The notes beneath the pieces were generated by a model. The model searched no databases and had not been told where the DNA came from. It was given only the letters and a program-made list of their open reading frames with translations. A program made the translations under genes and the position numbers. From Glandiceps talaboti (lineage: Eukaryota > Hemichordata > Enteropneusta > Spengelidae), in assembly GCF_964340395.1 (NCBI RefSeq), contig NC_135559.1, positions 24,631,072-24,695,071 on the forward strand: 64,000 bases of DNA, read 5' to 3'. Every line of letters starts with the position of its first letter. Position 1 is the first letter of the stretch. Positions 24,085 to 37,964 of this stretch are shown here, one piece after another.

Positions 24085-24575
24085 ATTTAGCTGATATCCA
24101 CAGCTACTACATGGAATTTATAGCTGGAATCCAGAGCTACTATATGGATTTATAGCTGGCATCCATGGCTACTACATGGCATTTCATAACTGGCATCCAC
24201 AGCTATATACTACACATGGCATTTTATAGCTGGCATCCATCGCTACTACATGGCATTTCATAGCTGGCATCCACAGCTATATACTACATGGCATTTCATA
24301 GCTGGCATCCACAGCTATATACTACATGGCATTTCATAGCTGGCATCCACAGCTATATACTACATTGTACATGGCATTTTATAGCTGGCATCCATGGCTA
24401 TATACTACATGGCATTTTATAGCTGGCATCCATGGCTACTACATGGCATTTCATAGCTGGCATCCATGACTACTACATGTACATGTACATGGCATTTCAT
24501 AGCTGGCATCCATGGCTACTACTACATGTACATGGCATTTTATAGCTGGCATCCACGGCTACTACATGTACACCT
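24085..24575. repeat. Irregular 37-45-bp tandem repeat
   Basis: About twelve imperfect copies built from CATGGCATTTCATAGCTGGC and ATCCACAGCTATATACTA, with length variation from extra TATA or ACATGT insertions. It ends where the retrotransposon fragment begins. Confidence 0.93.
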
Positions 24576-24584
24576 AAATAGTAC

Positions 24585-25436
24585 TTTTATTATCAAATTT
24601 GCTGACACTATCGTGGGCGGATTAATCAAATGCGATGAAACATCATATCGCAATGAAGTGGACTCTATCATAACATGGTGCTATGAAAACAATCTTGAAC
24701 TGAATGTCAAAAAAAACAAAGATTATTGTCCACTTTCGAAGGAATCTGTCTGATATTGTTCCTCTAGTCATCAACAACTTAGAGGTTGAAATACATGTAG
24801 TGCAGTATTTTAAGTTTCTCAATGTTTACCTCTCAGCCGATCTGAAATGGGAAATCAATACTGATCAAATTGTGAAGAAAGCACAGCAAAGATTGTTTTT
24901 CTTAAGACGATTGAGAAGCTTCCATGTCAGCCTGGGACTGTTGGTCAAGTTCTACCGAGTGGTGATTGAAAGTGTCCTGACACTGTCAATCATCGTTTGG
25001 TGGGGCAATGCCACAGTCGATGACTGGAAACGTCTCAATCAAATCGTTAGCACTGCCAGTAGCATCATTGGGTGCCAACTTCCTTCTCTTAATGAGTTGT
25101 ACAACACTAAAGTAAAGAAATGCTCAGTCAACTGTAAAAGATGATTTCCATCCAGCATGTAATTTATGCCAACTTATGCGATCAGGTGAGCAGTACTTTT
25201 CGATCATATCAGGTTCTAATCACACATTGTTTAGATTTTACCCAACTGCAGTTCGCACTCTTAATGAATTAATTCAAGTTAATTCTCTGTTAACGCATCA
25301 ATCTTGTATAAGGTGTCGTCTACAGAATACTGTTTTTGTAAATTTCCAGTATACACAAAATCAATGCACATTTCATTATATATGTACCAGTATATTTATG
25401 ACAATAAAACACATATCATATCATATCATATCAAAT
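24585..25436 (+). mobile_element. 5'-truncated non-LTR retrotransposon (CR1/Rex1-like)
   Basis: Encodes the C-terminal part of a LINE reverse transcriptase. It begins at the catalytic region, where KFAD stands where a FADD motif is expected, so one Asp is missing. After a shift in an A-run near 24716 comes a segment (24717-25137) with VQYFKFL, IVKKAQQRLFFLRRLR, FYRVVIESVL and LPSLNELYN, typical of the thumb/C-terminal region of Rex1/CR1-type elements. A further shift at about 25138 leads to FHPACNLCQLMRSG and FYPTAVRTLNE. The 3' end has AATAAA at about 25403 and a (ATCAT)n tail. 5' truncation and frameshifts make it inactive. Confidence 0.85.
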
Positions 25437-25439
25437 ACA

Positions 25440-26070
25440 TACAAGTACTGTTGATTGAGACAGGAATGTCTCCAGGCCATAGTACTTTCACTAATAGCAA
25501 AAGGACCAATGCTTTTATTCAATGAAAAATGTTGCTGACGACAACAAGCCTACAAGCCTAGTACTAGTAATAGGGTACTACCCTACTAAGGAAATTTACG
25601 GCTCTCACTACAGGGAATAGATGAAGTAAAATCAAAAGTTAATACTCACGTCATGACATCTTAAATATTGTGCGATTTTAATACTAAAACACTGAAATCA
25701 AAGGGCTTCTCCCAAGACATCTACCATCATTCGTGAAATGGGACAATAAAACCTAATTACATTAACCCTTACACTGCATCACTCACTGCATACTCAGGTG
25801 TACAGGGTGAATCTAAGAGTACATAAAACATGAAAGCATTCCACCATAGGAAAACACAATTACTGTAAAATCTCTCATCTTACAATTTCCCATTATAATT
25901 TAGTAGCCAGAACATTAAAAGATACTCAACGTCACTAACCATGAGTCATATTTAATAAAATAAAAAATTAAATTAAAACATGTTAAACCACGATCATGAA
26001 ATCACACTATTCAAACGAAAAGACAATCACTCAAAGAACATCCTCTCTGACGACGGACAGGAGGGGTCTA
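25440..26070. other. Intergenic, nothing recognised
   Basis: AT-rich unique sequence between the retrotransposon tail and a small palindrome. No gene, promoter or repeat recognised. Confidence 0.5.
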
Positions 26071-26215
26071 CAAACTGCCAGGTGATCCTGAACTATCTTG
26101 AGGTAATTCTAGAACTACCTCTGACAGTTCTAGAACTACCTCTGACAGTTCTAGAACTACCTCTGACAGTGCTAGGATTACCTTAAAGTAGTTCCAATAT
26201 CACCTGGTAGTTTTT
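26071..26215. repeat. Imperfect inverted repeat with 21-bp core repeats
   Basis: Arms AAACTGCCAGGTGAT (left) and the inverse of ATCACCTGGTAGTTT (right) extend inward over about 35 bp with mismatches. The centre holds three copies of a 21-bp unit with the 12-bp palindrome AGTTCTAGAACT. This could be a tiny MITE or a hairpin; no clear target duplication was seen. Confidence 0.7.
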
Positions 26216-26594
26216 GAAACAATGCCATCTAAACAAAACAAACAAGCAAATTAATTCAGGCATTGATTTTACTGTTTGTGGCAGTCAAAAAAACTAGTAT
26301 TTATATTACAATTCATTTGACTAGATGCATCGTTATGTTAATTGTTGGCATATTCATTTCATCCTTCGAAGATTCTTGCTTAAAAGTGATTCAAAATGCC
26401 CCATACCACAACCTTGAAAAGCATTCTTTATGACTCTTATTCAGTAAATGCAAAGCTAACTATTCAAAATTGTATGATGTGAGAAATAAAGAGTTAAAAC
26501 TGGCGATCAGCAGCGACCCAAACAGCCATGAATGTACAGTTATACTGGCTGTTGTTCTCCCTTTTGGGGATTATGACATCATAGTATACAGTTA

Positions 26595-27768
26595 TCAGCT
26601 TACTGCATATAAAATAGTTATCAGCTGACTACATGTAAAATAGTTATCAGCTGACTACATGTAAAATAGTTATCAGCTGACTACATATAAAATAGTTATC
26701 AGCTGACTACATGTAAAATGGTTATCAGCTGACCACATATAAAATAGTTATCAGCTGACTACATGTAAAATAGTTATCAGCTGACTACATATAAAATAGT
26801 TATCAGCTGACTACATATAAAATAGTTATCAGCTGACTACATGTAAAATAGTTATCAGCTGACTACATGTAAAATAGTTATCAGCTGACTACATGTAAAA
26901 TGGTTATCAGCTGACTACATGTAAAATAGTTATCAGCTGACTACATGTAAAATGGTTATCAGCTGACTACATATAAAATAGTTATCAGCTGACTACATGT
27001 AAAATAGTTATCAGCTGACTACATGTAAACTGGTTATCAGCTGACTATATGTAAAATAGTTATCAGCTGACTACATGTAAAATAGTTATCGGCTGACTTA
27101 TACATGTAAAATGGTTATCAGCTGACTACATGTAAAATAGTTATCAGCTGACTACATGTAAAATGGTTATCAGCTGACTACATGTAAAATAGTTATCAGT
27201 CGACTACATGTAAAATAGTTATCAGCTGACTACATGTAAAATGGTTATCAGCTGACTACATGTAAAATGGTTATCAGCTGACCACATGTAAATATAGTTA
27301 TCAGCTGACTACATGTAAATATAGTTATCGGCTGACTTATACATGTAAAATAGTTATCAGCCGACTACATGTAAAATAGTTATCAGCTGACTACATGTAA
27401 AATGGTTATCAGCTGACTACATGTAAAATGGTTATCAGCTGACTACATGTAAAATAGTTATCAGCTGACTACATGTAAAATAGTTATCAGCCGACTACAT
27501 GTAAAGTAGTTATCGGCTGACTACATGTAAAATAGTTATCAGCTGACTACATGTAAAATGGTTATCGGCTGACTTATACATGTAAAATAGTTATCAGCTG
27601 ACTACATGTAAAATAGTTATCAGCCGACTACATGTAAAATGGTTATCAGCCGACTACATGTAAAATGGTTATCAGCGACTACATGTAAATAGTTATCAGT
27701 CGACTACATGTAAAATAGTTATCAGCCGACTACATGTAAATAGTTATCAGCCGACTACATGTAAAGTA
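26595..27768. repeat. 26-bp minisatellite (CAGCTG-containing)
   Basis: About 45 copies of a 26-bp unit containing ATAGTTATCAGCTGACTACA. Variants: ATAGTT/ATGGTT, ATGTAA/ATATAA, CAGCCG and CAGTCG for CAGCTG, and an inserted TTATAC form. Copies toward the right end are the more degenerate. Same unit length as the 8995-16545 array but unrelated sequence. Confidence 0.98.
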
Positions 27769-27769
27769 A

Positions 27770-30700
27770 CAATAGAGGTATGTAAGACCATAAAGCAAGT
27801 AAGTGCCACTACATGCATGGAGCCACCATCATAGTGAAAACATAATCTAAAACTTAATTAATGGCTTACAATATATACATAATTATATGTACATGTATAA
27901 TAAGTATTTTTTTCTATGAGTACCTTATACATGTACATGTACTTGTGTCATGATTGGTAATGATAATATTTGGATTAGACTCAATTTAATAGTGGAGTAA
28001 TAATCACATTGTGTACTAGATTCCAGAGTGGTAGCCAAAACATAAATTTTAATGTGGCTACATTCAGCCATTATTGCAAAAGTTGAGAATCAAAGTGACA
28101 TGCACATGCAGAGTATACATGTAGTATCTGACATTTGTGCCAGGTTTGGAAGAGATTGGCTCATGCATGCCAGGTATACATTCTGAATATTTTGGCTATT
28201 TGATATGTATGAATCACAGCCAAAGGTCATGGTCTCACATAAAAAGATCTTTATAGATAGTATGGTTGTAGGCACTCAAACAAAGTACAATCTAAATTGT
28301 ATACTTTATAGTTCCAGAATACAAGTAAGTGGGTGCAACGTGATTTTTTACTATGGCAGCTGACATTTGACCCAGGTTTGAGTGAAAAGGAATCATGCAT
28401 TTCACAGGTACAATGTAAACATATTGCATACTTTGAACAATTTGGGCTATTTAGCCGTGAATATAGTGGTCAAGGTCAAAGTCTCACTAGAAAGTTCATC
28501 ATACATGTAGATAACATGGCTGTACCCTGACACTTAAATAATGTTCTGGAGTTGGTGAGCAAAATGTGACAACAAATATGACTGCCATTCGGCCATAATC
28601 CTGAAGGTCTAAAAAAATTTAAATGTGGTGTGGTGTGCATATGCCCACTATAGTATCTACATTCAACATAAATTTGTGCCAGGTTTGTTTGAAATCAGCT
28701 CAGCATTTCACAGATACTGGTGGACACAGATATCATGTACGAACGCACTTGATGGACGGACCCAACATACAAGTAGTAGTCCCCTTTTGTTTGCCCATTG
28801 GGGACTAGAAAGTGTAAGGGTGTGAGATTGCAATTTATTTCAAAACACATTCTTTTTACATTGTATTATACTGGCATGTGACTGTACACATAAGAATGAT
28901 CATCATCCCCTCAGATTCAGATCATGATAGAAATATTCACAGTTTAAGTATCACCAAACTTGTCAAGAAAATAAATGATGTATACCGCACGGCTACTAAC
29001 AGGGACAGTAGATTACAACACCACATTACCAAACAGTTCTGGAAAACAAACAGTCCATGACTGAGATTCTGAGGCAAACCCTGAAAGGTCACTGTACATG
29101 TACATGTACATACAAATGCAGCTGTACTAATTGTATTATTTTGAGATCAGCCTTCAATCTATTCACATGTAGACCTACTCAATATTCTGCAGCAGCACTC
29201 AATCCCTGCTGCTTACAATCCCTTAATATTGGCATATTTTTGTAGGCCACTAAAAAGGAAAAAATAGTTTCTCGTCAGGAAATGTTGTCTAAAGTGGTAT
29301 GACGATGCGTTTATTTTTTTTTTACATTCTCAACAAATGTCACAGTACATGTTGTGGTTGGCCAGGAGATCACTAACAGCAATGAGCAAATAGCAATCAA
29401 TGAGAAAAAATAACTTATTACATATGTTCTGTTGTATTCCAACAATTGTCTGTAGGAACGACAATCTCAAAACTTTGCCCTTACGGAAGACATTCAGTTA
29501 ACATCTGGTTAAAAGATATGTTGCTATTTTTTGCACAATGAGAAAAAACTTTGGAAGAATGAAAATCAAATTTGTCCCTCTCATGGAGCTGCATATCATT
29601 TATACCCTATAGTTGTACATACATGTTTTACCAGTTTATCTGACAAAGTGCATCTACATGTACATCATTGACTCTATACTGTCTGAAATATGATGATGTG
29701 TCAAAATGTTCAGAGCTGATATTATTATGATAATCCTGATTATTGTATTTCTTATACCACATTTGTACATAATCACGTAATCATTGTTACCAAGCCTTCT
29801 GTCAAAGACATAGTCTGCAACTTGTGTGTTTTATGGCAAACTTATTGTGCAAATCTGAATGGTGTCTCTAGATTATAGATACAAGATTCATAATTTATTG
29901 ACCAATTTGCTATTTGACCTTGAATATGGAGATCTACATCTAAGTAAAAGGTCAAGACATAAAAAGAAAGCTGACCTTTGGGGTATAGACATAAATGGAG
30001 TCTTTGTTTATTCAACTTCTTGAGTAAAGCAGACAAATTTTGTCATTTCACAGTAAAAATGGTTGTGAAGGTCAAAGGTGACTCTCATTAGAAAACTCAT
30101 CATCACTGATGATGTGATGGTAGACACTTGAATGGTTTTCATATGTATGACACTTTTGGAAATAACAGGCAAAATGTGCTTGTTTATCATAAACATGACT
30201 GCTATTTTGTTATTCAGGTCAAGGTCATGAAATTATGCGCATATGCCTCACACATTAAAAACCAAGACATGATCAAAATATCATAACCACTTGAAAAGCT
30301 ATAAAGATACCCAAATTTCACTATTTGACCTTGAAGAAGACTTCCATGGTCAACGTTCAGAGTCTTCAAAGAAAACACGGGATGTAGGAGTTGAATGGTG
30401 TCACTATGTATTATAACTCAAAGGTTATGATGCATATTGTGAAATTTAATAACAAATATGGCCGCATTTGGCCATGTTTGATTTGGTCGTAAAAAAAAGT
30501 GTTATCTTTACGGAAGGTTTGGTTGAAATCAGTTAGTGCATGCCAGAGTTATGAATGCATGCATGCACACAGACATAACCAACATATAACTCCCCTCCGG
30601 GCAGTGTCCAATGAGGACTAAATATTTTCTTCATTCCATTTCAGTCAGGAAATAATTTCAATAATTTTCAACTCATTCTGTTCATAAAACACCTCATATT

Positions 30701-31020
30701 TTCCTTGGCTGGAACACAGAAGAAATACATTTGCATATTATTAGGGAAAAATGTACGGCTAATTTTTAAGTACATGGAAATCTCAAAGAAATAAATGTGT
30801 TGTACAAATGTCAATGATGAATTCTAAAAGTGATCCGTCAAATGTTGATAAATTGAAAAAAATAGGCCCTTATTTGTTTTTGTTGGCAATTATTATGGTC
30901 TGCATACATTATATATAATATAATAGCAAAACAGTGTACATGTACAGTACATGTACAATCAGTATAGCTGTATCAAGGTTTTCATCTGCCCATAAATCTA
31001 GTGCGTGGTTAAACTTCACT
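27770..31020. repeat. Diverged F2-type dispersed repeats and unique sequence
   Basis: F2 phrases recur at 28020-28820 (GTGCCAGGTTTG twice, CAAGGTCAAAGTCTCACTAG) and at 29880-30560 (GGTCAAAGGTGACTCTCATT, AATATGGCCGC). 28830-29870 and 30600-31020 show no repeat or gene I can name. The short frames here lack codon or motif support. Confidence 0.55.
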
Positions 31021-31029
31021 GGGTGAAAC

Positions 31030-31815
31030 AGTAAGTATCACAAAACCAACCTTGCAATGAGTGGACTGAATATTAAGTATCACAAAACCAACCTTGCACT
31101 GAGTGGACTGAATATTAAGTATCACAAAACCAACCTTGCACTGAGTGGACTGAATATTAAGTATCACAAAACCAACCTTGCACTGAGTGGACTGAATATT
31201 AAGTATCACAAACCCAACCTTGCACTAAGTGGACTGAATATTAAGTATCACAAAACCAACCTTGCACTGAGTGGACTGAATATTAATTATCACAAAACCA
31301 ACCTTGCACTGGGTGGACTGAATATTAAGTATCACAAAACCAACCTTGCACTGAGTGGACTGAATATTAAGTATCACAAAACCAACCTTGCACTGAGTGG
31401 ACTGAATATTAATTATCACAAAACCAACCTTGCATTAAGTGGACTGAATATTAAGTATCACAAAACCAACCTTGCACTGAGTGGACTGAATATTAATTAT
31501 CACAAAACCAACCTTGCACTGAGTGGACTGAATGTTAACTATCACAAAACCAACCTTGCACTGAGTGGACTGAATATTAATTATCACAAAACCAACCTTG
31601 CACTGAGTGGACTGAATGTTAAGTATCACAAAACCAACCTTGCACTAAGTGGACTGAATATTAAGTATCACAAAACCAACCTTGCACTGAGTGGACTGAA
31701 TATTAGGTATCACAAAACCAACCTTGCACTGAGTGGACTGAATATTAATTATCACAAAACCAACCTTGCACTGAGTGGACTGAATATTAAGTATCACAAA
31801 ACCAACCTTGCACTG
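31030..31815. repeat. 42-bp minisatellite
   Basis: Nearly 19 copies of a 42-bp unit containing TATCACAAAACCAACCTTGC and AGTGGACTGAATATT. Because 42 is a multiple of three and the unit lacks stops, a 258-codon frame stays open on the plus strand (14-residue period SGLNIKYHKTNLAL) and another on the minus strand. Changes between copies (AAG/AAT, ATT/GTT, CTG/CTA/TTA) do not by eye favour silent positions, so I call it a repeat, not a gene. Confidence 0.96.
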
Positions 31816-34800
31816 ACCTTAGCTATTATCTAGAATACATATAACACTTGAATAGGTCATGACCTTAGCTATTATCTAGAATACATATAACACTTGAATA
31901 GGTCATGACCTTACCTAGTATCTAGAGTACATATAACACTTGAATAGGTCATGACCTTAGCTATTATCTAGAATACATATAACACTTGAATAGGTCATGA
32001 CCTTACCTAGTATCTAGAGTACATATAACACTTGAATAGGTCATGACCTTAGCTATTATCTAGAGTACATATAACACTTGAATAGGTCATGACCTTAGCT
32101 ATTATCTACAGTACATATAACACTTGAATAGGTCATGACCTTAGCTATTATCTAGAGTACATATAACACTTGAATAGGTCATGACCTTAGCTATTATCCA
32201 ATGTACATATAACACTTGAATAGGTCATGACCTTAGCTATTATCTAGAATACATATAACACTTCAATAGGTCATGACCTTAGCTATTATCTAGAATACAT
32301 ATAACACTTGAATAGGTCATGACCTTAGCTATTATCTAGAGTACATATAACACTTGAATAGGTCATGACCTTAGCTATTATCTAGAATACATATAACACT
32401 TGAATAGGTCATGACCTTAGCTATTATCTAGAATACATATAACACTTGAATAGGTCATGACCTTAGCTATTATCTAGAATACATATAACACTTGAATAGG
32501 TCATGACCTTAACTATTATCTAGAATACATATAACACTTGAATAGGTCATGACCTTAGCTATTATCTAGAGTACATATAACACTTGAATAGGTCATGACC
32601 TTAGCTATTATCTAGAGTACATATAACACTTGAATAGGTCATGACCTTAGCTATTATCTAGAGTACATATAACACTTGAATAGGTCATGACCTTAGCTAT
32701 TATCCAATGTACATATAACACTTCAATAGGTCATGACCTTAGCTATTATCTAGAGTACATATAACACTTGAATAGGTCATGACCTTAGCTATTATCTAGA
32801 GTACATATAACACTTGAATAGGTCATAACCTTAGCTATTATCTAGAGTACATATAACACTTGAATAGGTCATGACCTTAGCTATTATCTAGAGTACATAT
32901 AACACTTGAATAGGTCATAACCTTAGCTATTATCTAGAGTACATATAACACTTGAATAGGTCATGACCTTAGCTATTATCTAGAGTACATATAACACTTG
33001 AATAGGTCATGACCTTAGCTATTATCTAGAGTACATATAACACTTGAATAGGTCATGACCTTAGCTATTATCCAATGTACATATAACACTTCAATAGGTC
33101 ATGACCTTAGCTATTATCTAGAGTACATATAACACTTGAATAGGTTATGACCTTAGCTATTATCTAGAGTACATATAACACTTGAATAGGTCATGACCTT
33201 AGCTATTATCTAGAGTACATATAACACTTGAATAGGTCATGACCTTACCTAGTATCTACAGTACATATAACACTTGAATAGGTCATGACCTTAGCTATTA
33301 TCTAGAGTACATATAACACTTGAATAGGTCATGACCTTAGCTAGTATCTAGAGTACATATAACACTTGAATAGGTCATGACCTTAGCTATTATCTAGAGT
33401 ACATATAACACTTGAATAGGTCATGACCTTAGCTATTATCTAGAATACATATAACACTTGAATAGGTCATGACCTTAGCTAGTATCTAGAGTACATATAA
33501 CACTTGAATAGGTCATGACCTTAGCTATTATCTAGAGTACATATAACACTTGAATAAGTCATGACCTTAGCTATTATCTAGAATACATATAACACTTGAA
33601 TAGGTCATGACCTTAGCTATTATCTAGAGTACATATAACACTTGAATAGGTCATGACCTTAGCTATTATCTAGAGTACATATAACACTTGAATAGGTCAT
33701 GACCTTAGCTATTATCTACAGTACATATAACACTTGAATAGGTCATGACCTTAGCTATTATCTAGAGTACATATAACACTTGAATAGGTCATGACCTTAG
33801 CTATTACCCAGAGTACATTACCTAGTATCTAGAGTACATATAACACTTGAATAGGTCATGACCTTACCTAGTATCTAGAGTACATATAACACTTGAATAG
33901 GTCATGACCTTAGCTATTATCTAGAGTACATATAACACTTGAATAGGTCATGACCTTAGCTATTATCTAGAGTACATATAACACTTGAATAGGTCATGAC
34001 CTTAGCTATTATCCAGAATACATATAACACTTGAATATGTCATGACCTTAGCTATTACCCAGAGTACATTACCTAGTATCTAGAGTACATATAACACTTG
34101 AATAGGTCATGACCTTAGCTATTATCTAGAATACATATAACACTTGAATAGGTCATGACCTTAGCTATTACCCAGAGTACATTACCTAGTATCTAGAGTA
34201 CATATAACACTTGAATAGGTCATGACCTTAGCTATTATCTAGAATACATATAACACTTGAATAGGTCATGACCTTAGCTATTACCCAGAGTACATTACCT
34301 AGTATCTAGAGTACATATAACACTTGAATAGGTCATGACCTTACCTAGTATCTAGAGTACATATAACACTTCAATAGGTCATGACCTTAGCTATTATCTA
34401 GAGTACATATAACACTTGAATAGGTTATGACCTTAGCTATTATCTAGAGTACATATAACACTTGAATAGGTCATGACCTTAGCTATTATCTAGAGTACAT
34501 ATAACACTTGAATAGGTCATGACCTTACCTAGTATCTACAGTACATATAACACTTGAATAGGTCATGACCTTAGCTATTATCTAGAGTACATATAACACT
34601 TGAATAGGTCATGACCTTAGCTAGTATCTAGAGTACATATAACACTTGAATAGGTCATGACCTTAGCTATTATCTAGAGTACATATAACACTTGAATAGG
34701 TCATGACCTTAGCTATTATCTAGAATACATATAACACTTGAATAGGTCATGACCTTAGCTAGTATCTAGAGTACATATAACACTTGAATAGGTCATGACC

Positions 34801-36150
34801 TTAGCTATTATCTAGAGTACATATAACACTTGAATAAGTCATGACCTTAGCTATTATCTAGAATACATATAACACTTGAATAGGTCATGACCTTAGCTAT
34901 TATCTAGAGTACATATAACACTTGAATAAGTCATGACCTTAGCTATTATCTAGAATACATATAACACTTGAATAGGTCATGACCTTAGCTATTATCTAGA
35001 GTACATATAACACTTGAATAGGTCATGACCTTAGCTATTATCTAGAGTACATATAACACTTGAATAGGTCATGACCTTAGCTATTACCCAGAGTACATTA
35101 CCTAGTATCTAGAGTACATATAACACTTGAATAGGTCATGACCTTACCTAGTATCTAGAGTACATATAACACTTGAATAGGTCATGACCTTAGCTATTAT
35201 CTAGAGTACATATAACACTTGAATAGGTCATGACCTTAGCTATTATCTAGAGTACATATAACACTTGAATAGGTCATGACCTTAGCTATTATCCAGAATA
35301 CATATAACACTTGAATATGTCATGACCTTAGCTATTACCCAGAGTACATTACCTAGTATCTAGAGTACATATAACACTTGAATAGGTCATGACCTTAGCT
35401 ATTATCTAGAATACATATAACACTTGAATAGGTCATGACCTTAGCTATTACCCAGAGTACATTACCTAGTATCTAGAGTACATATAACACTTGAATAGGT
35501 CATGACCTTACCTAGTATCTAGAGTACATATAACACTAGAATAGGTCATGACCTTAGCTATTACCCAGAGTACATTACCTAGTATCTAGAGTACATATAA
35601 CACTTGAATAGGTCATGACCTTACCTAGTATCTAGAGTACATATAACACTTGAATAGGTCATGACCTTAGCTATTATCTAGAATACATATAACACTTGAA
35701 TAGGTCATGACCTTAGCTATTATCTAGAGTACATATAACACTTGAATAGGTCATGACCTTCGCTATTATCTAGAGTACATATAACACTTGAATAGGTCAT
35801 GACCTTAGCTATTATCTAGAGTACATATAACACTTGAATAGGTCATGACCTTAGCTATTATCTAGAGTACATATAACACTTGAATAGGTCATGACCTTAG
35901 CTATTATCTAGAGTACATATAACACTTGAATAGGTCATGACCTTAGCTATTATCTAGAGTACATATAACACTTGAATAGGTCATGACCTTAGCTATTATC
36001 TAGAGTACATATAACACTTGAATAGGTCATGACCTTAGCTATTATCTAGAGTACATTTAACACTTTAATAGGTCATGACCTTAGCTAGAGTATACACTTG
36101 AATAGGTCATGACCTTAGCTAGAGCACATATATATCACTTGAATAGGTCA
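31816..36150. repeat. 46-bp minisatellite with AGGTCATGACCT
   Basis: About 90 copies of a 46-bp unit containing TAGAGTACATATAACACTTG and AATAGGTCATGACCTTAGCT. Almost every unit has the perfect 12-bp palindrome AGGTCATGACCT. Variant units include ACCTAGTATCTAG, TATCCAATG and a compound form TTACCCAGAGTACATTACC. Rare variants recur with a constant 1280-bp offset. It starts directly after the 42-bp array, giving 5.1 kb of continuous tandem repeat. Confidence 0.99.
33085..35400. repeat. 1280-bp higher-order duplication
   Basis: Private variants recur exactly 1280 bp apart: TAGGTTATGA at 33141/34421, TGAATAAGTC at 33551/34831, and TTGAATATGT at 34031/35311. A segment of about 28 units was duplicated in tandem after the variants arose. 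Confidence 0.85.
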
Positions 36151-36159
36151 TGACCTTAG

Positions 36160-37955
36160 CTATTATCTTGAGTCAGGCAACTGTATTTTACACTTCAATT
36201 TGGACAAAACTTTTCTACATCTTTAATTGTCTGGCAACTGTATTTTACACTTCAATTTGGGATTTAGAATCTCAAAAGAATTTGGAATTAGTTTTTTGTA
36301 TTACCATATTTTCTTCTATACAATTACCAAAATGTAAGTAAATAGAGGGATAAACACAAAGTTATGCTATGAGCCTTGTAAACAATTATTTATAACTAAA
36401 TTACATTGAAGGATTAGTTGATGCAAATACAAATCCTACAAAACACTTTTCAATCAGAGAATACATTATTTGGTGTTGGATAATAAAATAATAAGCAACA
36501 TTAAAACTTAGAGTTTGTGTACATTTTGTCTAACCTTGAATTTAGATATAGTATAGCTGTTTAATAAAGACCTTTTACTGAACAAAATTAATGTGTACAA
36601 GAACAAAACAATCAATACCAAAACACCCAAAGTCTTTCATACATTTGTACATGTTGGCTTACATCTAGTAAAATGGAAATGTGTAAGTCTGCTTAATCGT
36701 CACTAACTTTTCAAACACACATACAAACTTTGGGATCTTTCCCATGGCCCAGTGACCTTATAGTTCTTGGCAAAAACATATTGTTATTACTTGATGCATA
36801 AATAGACTTAAGTTTCCATGCATGATGACATTTGATTTGTGATAAACATGAGAGGACACCAGATAGATCCTACATTCTAATATTGCAAAGTTTAATAAGG
36901 CCTAACATAAACATTCTCCAGAAATTCAAAACATATTTTGTTATTCACCGTCTTTTGCCCAACTAGTAATTTACTTGTGTACAAAACAGTACCTCATTGG
37001 CAGAAAGACGATTAAGCTTTCACAATATGTAAACAAAATCAGTGAATATGGTCAAAGCAGATATTTGCATGGGGCAGACAGAGGTTGGTACTATTGAAAA
37101 TAACTGATGACTTTGTTAGCTAGACTATGGTAAATTATAGGTGTTATGTTTGGTTCAATTACGTGTAGAATGCGTAGTCCAACACAAACCATCACGACAC
37201 AAGTATGGATGGAAAATAATCTCTGAAGACACATAGAGTTTTACTCAATATAGACTTGTTCAAAATAGAAACATTCGTAGTACATTTATTTAATATAAAT
37301 TTATTGCACTGCAACACCACAGGTCAAACTAGCTGATTCACGAGTCGATGTACGCTAGCTGTTCTTCCCTCAACAAAAAGCTAATATTTTAAATTGCTGT
37401 CTTTCAAAACACTTTATATGTATTGTAATAGCCTTTTCTGTTTGGCTGTCAAAGTTGGTGAGGTGAGATCAGTTGTGACAGTCTTAACAATATACGGCCC
37501 ATATGAGACGATATTATAAAGCCATAGAGGAAATATCAATGTTTATGAATAAACGGTAACAGTGACACACAAAAACAGTTCAGACAGCGTGAGGGATTTC
37601 TCACAGTTTTTGCAGTGAAACATGACGGTAGACTCCCACCGTAGTTGTTAATTGTTGAGATGCGGCATAAACGTGATGGAGGAGATAGGTCATTTTGCTG
37701 TCAAATGTTCCTATAAAAGCACGATTGTAGTAGCCTGGCTTTGGGAAACATAATATTTTTAGGACTTACCATGATTGATAGCCTTTACAAACACAACACG
37801 CGACCCAATGACAATAGTGTAAATAAAATAGACATGCGAACGTTAGCATTAGACACTTCCGGGATCGGATATCGAACCCTTGTTTTCCAACGTTTCGGTT
37901 GCTTTGCACGTTTTATAGTGTTTCGTGTACCTAAGATGCTAATGATACTTGAGAG
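36160..37955. other. Unique sequence, possible intron 1
   Basis: Low-repeat sequence between the 46-bp array and the splice donor at 37963-37964. If the minus-strand gene is real, this is the 5' part of its first intron. A short direct repeat GGCAACTGTATTTTACACTT occurs at 36176 and 36232. No second exon with a matching phase-1 acceptor was found by eye. Confidence 0.5.
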
Positions 37956-37964
37956 GCAACTTAC

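Noticed and set aside
26595-27768. CRISPR array
   Set aside because: Regular 26-bp repeats have no unique spacers, and the context is eukaryotic; this is a minisatellite.
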